A DNA stretch of 9,230 bases. It comes from Pseudomonadota bacterium. Lineage in GTDB: Bacteria; Myxococcota; UBA9042; PHBI01. The DNA lies in NCBI GenBank assembly GCA_005772945.1, contig SXIE01000256.1, positions 1 to 9,230 of the forward strand, in the 5' to 3' direction. Shown piece after piece: positions 1 to 6,800 of the stretch. Under the pieces are notes generated by a model that saw only the letters and a list, made by a program, of their open reading frames with translations, had not been told where the DNA came from and ran no database searches. The translations under genes were made by a program, and so were the position numbers. Every line of letters starts with the position of its first letter. Within the stretch, counting starts at the first letter, position 1.

Positions 1-239
1 CGGTGGGCCAGTGGCTCCTGGCGTTCGACGCACGCGGCGAGCTCGTGCAGGCGTTGCAGTTTGCGGGTGCCGTGAGGGGCGCCCCGGTGGTCGCGGGCGC
101 GACGCTCGCGTGGCTCGACGGTGAGGCCGCCGTGACCGCGGTCACAGGCCTGTCGCTGGCCCGCGCGCACGGGCGCCAGGGGGCCGCGGCGATGGACTCG
201 GCGCGGGCCGAGCTTGGGTTGGACGCGGCCGGCCGGTGA
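1..239 (+). CDS. 3' end of a protein of unknown function, possibly beta-propeller-like
   Basis: The left edge cuts the gene, so only the last 78 or so codons before TGA at 237-239 are visible. The frame has the strong G/C third-position bias of the other genes here. The visible part begins with a strand-rich stretch (WLLAFDARGELVQALQF, then APVVAGATLAWLDGEAAVTAV) of the kind found in PQQ/WD-type propeller blades. It ends in an Ala/Arg-rich helical tail. A GTG at 3-5 is in frame, but it is more likely an internal valine codon than a start, because no ribosome-binding sequence can be seen before it and the protein reads as a C-terminus. The gene is followed closely by a GC-rich stem-loop. The propeller assignment is a weak impression from residue pattern only. 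The function is unknown. Confidence 0.6.
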   Translation, partial: VGQWLLAFDARGELVQALQFAGAVRGAPVVAGATLAWLDGEAAVTAVTGLSLARAHGRQGAAAMDSARAELGLDAAGR

Positions 240-241
240 GG

Positions 242-271
242 CCGGATCGTCGGCGAGCGTCGGCGATCCGG
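242..271 (+). terminator. GC-rich stem-loop after the first gene, terminator-like without a T-tract
   Basis: CCGGATCG at 242-249 pairs perfectly with CGATCCGG at 264-271 across a 14-base loop. It starts two bases after the stop codon of the upstream gene. No run of T follows, so it is not a classic intrinsic terminator. It could aid Rho-independent pausing, protect the 3' end of the mRNA, or bind a protein. The 8-base unit GTCGGCGA also occurs twice inside it as a direct repeat (249-256 and 259-266). A candidate promoter starts three bases downstream, which fits a boundary between transcription units. Confidence 0.4.
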
Positions 272-274
272 AGC

Positions 275-303
275 TTGACCCCGTCAGAGGGATCGTGGTA
301 AAT
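275..303 (+). promoter_or_regulatory. Candidate sigma-70-like promoter for the DUF4157 gene
   Basis: TTGACC at 275-280 matches the -35 consensus at five of six positions. After 17 bases comes GTAAAT at 298-303, a weak -10 (TAAATG at spacing 18 is the alternative). It would start transcription about 20 bases before the ATG at 333. The position between an upstream stem-loop and the next gene supports it, but the -10 is poor and promoter consensus is relaxed in high-GC bacteria. Confidence 0.35.
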
Positions 304-332
304 GGCCGGACGGGTCGGTCGAGGAGCATTCC

Positions 333-1967
333 ATGTACGAGCGCAATCGCACTCCGGGCAGCGTTAGGCCTGACGTCACCCCGACCACACCGGCGGCGCC
401 ACGTGGGAACGACGTGCGCGCGAAGCTGCGCGGGCAAACGTTCGACGAGCAAGAGCAGATGCTCGCCCCGGTGCAGGCCGACGCCGGCGCGCGCGGCGAT
501 GCGGCGGACGTCCATGCCGCGGCGGCGCAGGGGACCGCGGGCGCTGGCGGCGCGATGCCCCATTTCTCGGCGATCCAGCGCTCGTTCGGTGCCCATGACG
601 TGAGCGGCGTGCGCGCCCACACCGACGGCAAGGCCGCCGATTCGGCGCGTTCGATGGGCGCGAGCGCCTACGCGACCGGCGACCACGTCGCCTTCGCAGG
701 CGCGCCGGATCTGCACACGGCCGCCCACGAAGCGGCGCACGTCGTCCAGCAGAAGCAAGGCGTCGACCTGCCGGGGGGCGTGGGCCGCACGGGCGACGCG
801 CACGAGAAGCACGCGGACGCCGTGGCCGACCGGGTCGTGCAGGGCCGGTCCGCCGAGGACCTGCTTTCGGGCAAGCCCGGTGGCGGCGGCGCGGCGGTCC
901 AGATGGACGGCGACGCGGATGCGGCGATCGACGAGCTCGAGCAGGCATATAATGATGCGCGCGCCGAGGTCGCGAGCACGTTCAAGTTCCGCGGGATCGC
1001 CGTACGCGAGGTCCACGGCCGGCTCAACGAGGCCGACCCGCCGAGCGCCGGGGACGCGATCCAAAAGGTGGCGATTGCGGGCGCCCTCGCGTCCGCGACC
1101 GGTGGCCTGTCGACGATGGCCGGCGCGGCGCTCTACACCGGTACCTCGAAGGCGATCGAGGCCGCCGTTCAGAGCGGCATCGACGACGCTATGAAGGAGG
1201 CGATCGGCGGGGTCGTGGCGGCGGCGCTGGCCGACGCTGGCGACTCGAAGGCGGGCTTCTTCGCGGGCATGGAGTCGGCGCTGGTGCCGATGGAGGAGGG
1301 CGCGAGCAAGAAGCTCAACGCCCAGGAGAAGGCCGACAAGGGCGTCGTGCGCGCCGACCCGTCGAAGCTCGCGGAGAAGAAGAAGGACATCGAGGCGTTC
1401 GATGCCGGCGAAGGCATCAAGAAGGCCGCGGCCCAGCAGGTCCAGTACGAGAAGGCGCTGGCGCAGTTCATGGTCGCGCAGGCCCAGGGCGAGCTCGGGA
1501 CGTCCCACAAGGGCACCGAGCACGAGGGCACCGACATGGGCGAGCACAAGCAGCACGGCGGCGACCCGGTGCGCTTCTTCAAGAACTCCGCCGTCAATGG
1601 CGTCATCGAGATCACCTTCGGCCTGAAGAGCGCCGCGCGTCCGATCGGCATCAACTTCACGCGCGTCACCGGCGCCACCAAGAGCGCGCTCGACAAGGTG
1701 ATGAACGTGCCGATGAAGCAGCTGAAGATGCCGATGTTCGCCACCGGCTGGATCATCGACGGGTTCGTCGACGGCCTGGGCGATGGCGACAATCGCGTGT
1801 CCTTCGGCATCAACGAGAAGGGCACCGTCTGGGCCGACGCGGACTCCGACGCCCAGGACGCGCTCAAGAAGATCGGCAAGCCCGGCGCCGACACGAACGA
1901 CATCTGCCGTGACATCATCGAGAACGACTTCGGCAGCAAGACGCTCAAGCAGGCGAACCTCGTCTGA
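333..1967 (+). CDS. DUF4157 (eCIS core domain) zincin-like protein with unrecognised C-terminal region; candidate contractile-injection cargo
   Basis: This is a 544-residue protein. The ATG at 333 is chosen because GAGGAG at 321-326 lies six bases before it. Residues 1-75 are a low-complexity Ala/Gly/Pro-rich leader with no signal peptide. Residues 76-170 match DUF4157 (PF13699): F-SAIQRSFG, then VRAHTD at 93-98, the [11 protein letters not shown] stretch at 111-121, and HEAAHVVQQ at 132-140, an intact zincin HExxH (H132, E133, H136). The family-typical [10 protein letters not shown] follows at 160-169. After a Gly-rich linker ending in AVQ (188-190), residues 245-300 are rich in Ala and Gly and moderately hydrophobic. 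Residues 345-385 are charged helix, 389-411 are His-rich, and 412-544 form a compact-looking end I do not recognise. DUF4157 is associated in genome surveys with extracellular contractile injection systems and their toxins. An effector role is therefore inferred from family, and no injection-system gene is in view. The stop overlaps the next start (TGATG). Confidence 0.85.
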   Translation: MYERNRTPGSVRPDVTPTTPAAPRGNDVRAKLRGQTFDEQEQMLAPVQADAGARGDAADVHAAAAQGTAGAGGAMPHFSAIQRSFGAHDVSGVRAHTDGKAADSARSMGASAYATGDHVAFAGAPDLHTAAHEAAHVVQQKQGVDLPGGVGRTGDAHEKHADAVADRVVQGRSAEDLLSGKPGGGGAAVQMDGDADAAIDELEQAYNDARAEVASTFKFRGIAVREVHGRLNEADPPSAGDAIQKVAIAGALASATGGLSTMAGAALYTGTSKAIEAAVQSGIDDAMKEAIGGVVAAALADAGDSKAGFFAGMESALVPMEEGASKKLNAQEKADKGVVRADPSKLAEKKKDIEAFDAGEGIKKAAAQQVQYEKALAQFMVAQAQGELGTSHKGTEHEGTDMGEHKQHGGDPVRFFKNSAVNGVIEITFGLKSAARPIGINFTRVTGATKSALDKVMNVPMKQLKMPMFATGWIIDGFVDGLGDGDNRVSFGINEKGTVWADADSDAQDALKKIGKPGADTNDICRDIIENDFGSKTLKQANLV

Positions 1968-2605
1968 TGTCGACGCCGAGCCAGCGTGATCTCGCCGCCG
2001 CGCTGGCGCTGGCGCGGTCGGGCGATCACGCGGGCGCGGCGGCCAAGACCGCCGGGTGGCCCGACCCGTGGCGGCAGCGCGTGCAGCTCGTGGTCGCCTA
2101 TCGCGAGGGGCAGGTCGTGCGCGCGGCGGCGATCGCGCGGGAGCTCGCCGAGGCCGGCTGGTGGGACGCCCCGGTCGCGGCCGTGCTGACGTTGTTCGCG
2201 CCGGAGCCGGAGGTCCGGGTCGCGGCGGCGCGGCTGGTGCGGAGCTGGGGCGGCGGGTCCGAGCAGACCGTCGAGCTGCCGGTCGCGCAGCTTCTCGAGG
2301 GGAACCTCGGCGCGTGGGCGGTGTACCTGCGCGGGATGGTGCAGGCGCGGCGCTTTGTCGATGCGTTCGCGGCGGCGACGCTCGCCTCCGGGACCGGCCG
2401 CTTCGGGCCCGAGCTCTGGAGCATGCTCGCCGGAGAGCTCCTCCTCGACGGTGAGGTGGGCATGGCGCGGCACGCGCTCCGCGAGGGCCTCGCGCGCGCC
2501 CCGGCGGAGCCTGACCTCATCGACGCGCTCGCGATCCTCGACGACGTCGCCGCCGGCGGACCGACTGCCGCGGAGGAACCGACACCTCGCGCCGACGATC
2601 GGTAG
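1967..2605 (+). CDS. Helical-repeat (TPR-like) protein coupled to the DUF4157 protein
   Basis: This is a 212-residue protein whose ATG at 1967-1969 shares its A with the TGA of the DUF4157 gene, so translation is almost certainly coupled. No independent ribosome-binding sequence is evident. The sequence is made almost entirely of Ala/Leu/Arg-rich helices with TPR-like spacing: AAALALARSGDHAGAA near the N-terminus, AAAIARELAEAGWW near residues 45-58, and LLLDGEVGMARHALREGLA with the downstream APAEPDLIDALAILDDV near 158-193. That last helix-turn-helix pair is the best TPR match. There is no signal peptide or membrane segment, so it is probably cytoplasmic. The tight coupling suggests it acts on its neighbour as a chaperone, loading adaptor or immunity protein, but nothing in the sequence decides between these. 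The C-terminal 25 residues look disordered, and a coding-like frame continues after the stop in another phase. Confidence 0.75.
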   Translation: MSTPSQRDLAAALALARSGDHAGAAAKTAGWPDPWRQRVQLVVAYREGQVVRAAAIARELAEAGWWDAPVAAVLTLFAPEPEVRVAAARLVRSWGGGSEQTVELPVAQLLEGNLGAWAVYLRGMVQARRFVDAFAAATLASGTGRFGPELWSMLAGELLLDGEVGMARHALREGLARAPAEPDLIDALAILDDVAAGGPTAAEEPTPRADDR

Positions 2606-2622
2606 ACCGCGACCGCGACCGC
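2605..2622 (+). repeat. Three tandem copies of GACCGC
   Basis: GACCGC occurs at 2605-2610, 2611-2616 and 2617-2622, beginning on the last base of the TPR-like gene's stop codon. It is a short six-base tandem repeat of a kind prone to slippage. In the reading phase that starts at 2605 it encodes Asp-Arg repeats. Confidence 0.6.
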
Positions 2623-2660
2623 GGCCGTCCGATCCGCTGCCTGTTCGCCGACGTGCTCGC

Positions 2661-2677
2661 CGGTCGGGTCCCGACCG
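2661..2677 (+). terminator. Near-perfect palindrome downstream of the TPR-like gene, possible terminator or operator
   Basis: CGGTCGGG (2661-2668) and CCCGACCG (2670-2677) are exact inverted repeats around a single base. As RNA this gives about seven G:C-rich pairs with a three-base loop. It lies 55 bases after the stop of the DUF4157/TPR-like unit, a reasonable place for a 3' end, but no T-tract follows. The 17-bp symmetry would equally suit a dimeric DNA-binding protein. The evidence does not separate these possibilities. Confidence 0.35.
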
Positions 2678-2758
2678 TGCGCGTCGGCGACGCCGAGTGG
2701 GCCCCCTGCGATTGATGTGCGCGGGCCGCCGCGAACGACGCGGCCGAGCGGTTATTTT

Positions 2759-2774
2759 GATCGCAGCAACGATC
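2759..2774. promoter_or_regulatory. Short inverted repeat GATCG-N6-CGATC upstream of the RIC gene
   Basis: GATCG (2759-2763) and CGATC (2770-2774) are exact inverted repeats separated by six bases, in the AT-richer part of the region before the Fe-S repair gene. Size and place suit an operator half-site pair. It is not an FNR/DNR box, because the TTGAT at 2757-2761 has no ATCAA partner at the right spacing. Five-base arms are short enough to occur by chance. Confidence 0.25.
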
Positions 2775-2887
2775 CCTTCGTCCGCGCGGGCGCAATTCTT
2801 AATGTCGTCCGCGCTTGCGTTCTCGATCGTGACGGTGGAGCATCGCTCTATCCTGACATCGTCCCCCCTCACGTCGCACCAGACTGC

Positions 2888-2891
2888 GAGG
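2888..2891 (+). promoter_or_regulatory. Ribosome-binding site that sets the RIC start
   Basis: GAGG lies five bases before the ATG at 2897. It supports this start over an in-frame GTG at 2717, which would add 60 residues that look unlike any RIC protein. Confidence 0.55.
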
Positions 2892-2896
2892 TCTTT

Positions 2897-3610
2897 ATGT
2901 CGCTCATGCTCGCGCCGCCGCCCGAGTCTGTCGCCGCCCTCGTCGCCACGCGCCCCGCCGCCGTGCGCGTGCTCCAGCGCCACCGCATCGATTTCTGGTG
3001 CGGCGGTCACCGCCCGGTCGACGACGTATGCTTCAACGTCGGGATCTCGACGAGCCGACTCCTCTTGGAGGTCGCCGCCGAGGAGACGGGGCGCGGCGCC
3101 GAGTGGGATTGGTCGCGCAGCTCGCTCGCGAGCATCATCGCGGAGATCATCGATCGCTGGCATCGCCCGCTCGAAGAGGAGCTTCCGCGCATCCAGGCGA
3201 TGGCGGACGACTTCGCGCGCCTCCGCCGCGCGCCGCGATGCCAGGAGCTTGCCGCGATCGTGCTGGCGCTGCGCGATGACCTCGGCCCGCACATGATGAT
3301 CGAGGAGGGCGTGCTCTTCCCGCTCATCTTGGACGGCAACCTCGCGCTCGCCGAGTTCAAGTCCACTTCGGTGCGCCACGGTCACGCGTATCTGGGCTCA
3401 CTTCTCGCACGCATCCGCGAACTCACCGACGACTTCCAGGTGCCCCCCAACGCCATCGCCCCCCAACGCTCGCTCTGGCGGGCCTTGGCCTCGCTGTCGC
3501 GCAGCCTCGAGGAGTACATCTCGGTCGAGGAGAACGTGCTGCTGCCCCGCGCGCTCGCTGGAGAAGACCCGCACCGCGGGCCGATGCGAACTCAGCGCGC
3601 GGACGCCTGA
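2897..3610 (+). CDS. Iron-sulfur cluster repair di-iron protein, RIC/YtfE/ScdA family
   Basis: This is a 237-residue cytoplasmic protein predicted to restore Fe-S clusters damaged by nitric oxide or oxidants, the role established for E. coli YtfE and S. aureus ScdA. Residues 11-50 form the ScdN domain (SVAALVATRPAAVRVLQRH, then DFWCGGHRPVDDVC). Residues 75-225 form the hemerythrin-like domain. By manual comparison with E. coli YtfE, its ligands H84, H129, E133, H160 and E208 correspond to H89, H132, E136, H163 and E211 here. Two changes are notable. The first Cys of the usual CCGG is Trp34 (WCGG), and the fourth His ligand (E. coli H204) is Tyr207 in YISVE. The family-typical VLLPRALAGE ending is present at 214-223. 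The overall length is close to the usual 220 or so. It appears monocistronic. The family call is firm, but whether the protein has normal repair activity is open. Confidence 0.88.
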   Translation: MSLMLAPPPESVAALVATRPAAVRVLQRHRIDFWCGGHRPVDDVCFNVGISTSRLLLEVAAEETGRGAEWDWSRSSLASIIAEIIDRWHRPLEEELPRIQAMADDFARLRRAPRCQELAAIVLALRDDLGPHMMIEEGVLFPLILDGNLALAEFKSTSVRHGHAYLGSLLARIRELTDDFQVPPNAIAPQRSLWRALASLSRSLEEYISVEENVLLPRALAGEDPHRGPMRTQRADA

Positions 3611-3687
3611 GCACGACGCCGCGCCGCGATACGCGCCCGAGGAATTCGTCGCCGGAGGGCGGGCGCGCTGACCGCGCACCGACTGGC

Positions 3688-3709
3688 GTGCTTCGAGAAA
3701 ATGAAGCAC
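3688..3709. promoter_or_regulatory. Perfect 7-bp inverted repeat between RIC and the sensor kinase
   Basis: GTGCTTC (3688-3694) and GAAGCAC (3703-3709) are exact inverted repeats around an eight-base A-rich spacer (GAGAAAAT). The element lies 78 bases after the RIC stop and 91 before the kinase start. It could be a transcription terminator hairpin for RIC without a T-tract, or a 22-bp operator for the kinase gene. The A-rich centre in otherwise GC-rich DNA fits an operator slightly better. Confidence 0.4.
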
Positions 3710-3790
3710 CATCGAGAGTGTCGTGTGCCGACCCGCGGAGGTCCCCAATCCGCTCGGCCTCGCCAGCGCCGTCGCGCGCCGAATGAAGGT

Positions 3791-3795
3791 GGGAG
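3791..3795 (+). promoter_or_regulatory. Ribosome-binding site that sets the kinase start
   Basis: GGGAG lies five bases before the ATG at 3801. The earlier in-frame starts (GTG 3723, ATG 3783) have no comparable sequence before them, so 3801 is preferred. Confidence 0.55.
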
Positions 3796-3800
3796 CGTTC

Positions 3801-6800
3801 ATGAGTTCCGTCGGCTCCGCGCCCGAACGATGGTTGCGTCGGCTCGCGAAGGGCGCGGCGGTTTTTCTCGTGGTGCTCGGCGCCCTCGTGCTCGCGGGTT
3901 GGGCGTTCGACGTTCCGGTGCTCAAGAGCCTGGATCCGTCTTTCATCAGCATGAAGCCGAACACCGCGCTGGTGTTCGTTCTCCTGGGAGTCCGGCTGTG
4001 GCTCGGCGCGGCTGAGCAAGCGCCACGTGTGCGTCAGATCGCGGTCCTCGTCGCGCTCGTCCTCGTGGCATTGACGAGCCTCGAGGACCTCGCCCAGATC
4101 GACCTCGGGATCGACGAGCTTCTCTTCGCGGACTCTCGCGGTGCGCCGGGGATCGTCCACCCAGGTCACATGGCCCCGGCCACCCAGCTCGGTTTCCTGC
4201 TCCTGACGACCGCCGCGCTCCTCTCGGAACGGCGGCGCGGGCTGTGGCTCGCGCAGATCCTCGCGATGCTGGCCGGCGTCATCGGGTTCGTCTCGCTCTG
4301 CGCATACCTGTTCGGTGCCAGCGCCCTCTATGCCGTGCTCCCCGCCTACAACGCGATCGCGCTTCACACGGCGATCGGCTTGTTGGTCGCCGCCGGCGGC
4401 TTGCTGGCGGCGCGTCCCGACGGCGGCCTGATGACGGTCCTCGCCAGCGCGACGCAAGCGGGGCGCCTGCTGAGGCGATCTCAGCCCGCGATTCTACTCC
4501 TGCCGCTCCTCCTGGGTGAAGCGATGTTGTTCCTGCAGACGGACCAACTCGTCGACCCACGCTTCGCCGTGGCCTTGCTCGTGTCGCTCGGGGCCGTCTT
4601 GCTGGGGATACTCACGTGGCTGATTGCCGCGCCGTTCCATCGCGAGGAACTCGCGCGTCGGCGTGCCGAGGCTGATGCCGTGGCCAACGCCGAGCGGCTC
4701 GCGCTCACGCTTCGCAGCATCGCGGACGGGATCATCGAGACGGATCTGGACGGGCGCGTCGTCGGCATGAATCCGGTCGCCGAGGCGCTCACGGGGTGGA
4801 CGCTGGCCGAGGCCACGGGTCGACCACTGGGCGAGGTCTTCCGGCTCGTGAACGAGGGTACCGGCGCGGTCCTCGAGTCCCCGGCCGTGACGGCGCTCCG
4901 CGACGGGCCGACCGCCGGCGGCGCCGAACCCACGCTTGTCGTCGCGCGCAGTGGCACTCGCACGCCGATCGTCCGCAGCGTGCCTCCGATCGCCGACCCG
5001 ACCGCGCGCGTCGTGCATGGTGTCGTCATCGTCTTTAGCGATGCGACGCGCGAGCGCGACGCCGACCGCTTCTTCGCACTCGCGAACGACCTGCTGCTGG
5101 TCACCGGCCTCGACGGCTTCCTGAAGCGGATGAACCCCGCCGCAGCGGCGGTTTTCGGCTACGCGGAGGACGAGCTGCGGGGGCGCCCACTGATCGAGCT
5201 CATCCACCCCGACGACCGGACTGCGGCGATCGCCGCCCGTACGCAACTCGAATCGGTGGGTGTCACGCCGGCCCCGTTCGAGGGCCGATTCCGCTGCAAG
5301 GACGGCCGCTACGTTTGGCTCTCATGGACCGGCACGCTCGACCCACCCACTGGGCTCAAGTACGTCGTGGCGCGCGATATCACCGCGCGCAGGGCAATTG
5401 ACGAGGACAAGCGCTTGCTCGCGGAGCTCGCGGAGCTCATGCCCACCCTCGGCGATGCGGAGTCCATCTTCGCAGCCATCGCGGACAAGGCGGGACCTCA
5501 TTTCGAGGCGTCGCGGTGCTTCGTTAGCGAGATCGACCTCGAGAGCGGCGTCAGCCTCATCCGGCGCGACTACACGCACGGCGTTCCGTCTCAGGTCGGG
5601 ACGCATGACCTCCGGGAGCTCGGGCCGGACTTGCTAGGCGCCTACAAGGCCGGTCTGCCGTACGTGAACGGCGACTCGGAGACCGATCCGCGCACACGGC
5701 ACCTCCACGCGAGCGCGTTCGCGCCGCGGCAGCAAGTTGCGGGCATCGGCGTCCCGGTGCTACGCGCGGGACGCCTGCTGAGTTGCCTGGTGGTGACGTG
5801 CGCGACGCCTCGCGCGTGGACCGAACGCGAGGTCGCGCTGCTGCAGACCATCGCGGAGCGTGCCTGGTTCTGGGTAGAACACGTTCGCCTCGTCCAGGCG
5901 CTGCGCGAGAGCGACGCGCTCGCGCGCCTCGTCGCCGAAGGGGCCAAGGACCAGGCGATCGTCATGCTCGATCCGAGCGGCCACGTGGCGACCTGGAATC
6001 GGGGCGCGGCGCGACTCCACGGTTTCGAGAATGCCGAGATCCTCGGTCAGCCGCTGTCGGTGTTCCATCTTCCAGAGGACGGGCTCGAGCGCCGGGTCCG
6101 AGAGGCGCTGGGGCACGCCGAGCGCACGGGCCAATTCGAAGAGGAGGGTTGGCGCCTGCGCAAGGACGGAACGCGCTTCTGGGCCCACGTCACGATCAGC
6201 GCGCTGCGGGATGACGCGGGCGTCCTGCGCGGCTTCGTCAAGATCATCCGCGACGTGAGCCTCCGGAGGCAGGCCAAGCGCGATGAGCGCTGGAAAGCCA
6301 CGGTCCTGAACTCGGCGTTCGACGCCATCGTATCGATCGACCATCACGGCCTCATCCTCGAGTGGAACCCGGCGGCCGAGCGTCTCCTGGGACATGCCCG
6401 AGCCGACGTGCTCGGGAAACCGGTGACGGACGTGATGATCATGCCCGCGGAGCGCGAGGCTCATGCGCACGGCCTCGCGCGCCAGCTCGCGACGGGCGAG
6501 ACGAGGATCCTCGGCACCAACCGCGAGCTCCAAGCCTTGCACGCGGACGGGACCACGCGCTCCATCGAGATGGCGGTCGTGCGCCTCGAAGGGCATACCC
6601 CCGCCATCTTCACCGCGTTCATGCGGGATATCTCCGCGCGCAAGCGGTTCGAGGGCGAGCGGCAGAAGCTCGTGGATTCGCTGCGCGAGTTGAACGCGGA
6701 CCTCGAGACGCGAGTCGCGGCACGCACGGCCGAGCTGCGGGCCATGTTGGCCGAGCGCGATGTGCTCCTCAGGGAGATCCATCATCGCGTGAAGAACAAC

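Larger units (their letters stand above)
2606..2896. other. 291-base region without an assigned gene: 3' structures, then probable promoter region of the RIC gene
   Basis: The first half is very GC-rich, with the GACCGC tandem repeat, a palindrome and a coding-like frame with no start codon that ends at TGA 2713-2715. The second half, from about 2750, is clearly richer in A/T (GGTTATTTTGATCGC, then CAATTCTTAATG), as expected for a promoter in GC-rich DNA. I could not fix a convincing -35/-10 pair. CTTAAT at 2798-2803 is the best -10-like hexamer but has no matching -35. Confidence 0.4.

Noticed and set aside
2757..2774. FNR/DNR-type box (TTGAT half-site) before RIC
   Set aside because: TTGAT is present, but the second half at the required spacing reads GCAAC, not ATCAA. 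Only a short unrelated inverted repeat remains.
2717..2896. N-terminal extension of RIC from GTG 2717
   Set aside because: The 60 extra residues are unlike RIC proteins, while ATG 2897 has GAGG five bases upstream and gives the normal family length.
1169..3385. Long minus-strand open frame (738 codons) across the DUF4157, TPR-like and RIC genes
   Set aside because: It is antisense to three genes with clear family or coupling evidence, has low-complexity Arg/Ala-rich content, and matches no family. Such frames are common in GC-rich DNA.
3723..3800. Earlier kinase starts at GTG 3723 or ATG 3783
   Set aside because: No ribosome-binding sequence precedes them, whereas GGGAG is correctly placed for ATG 3801. 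The added residues carry no recognisable feature.
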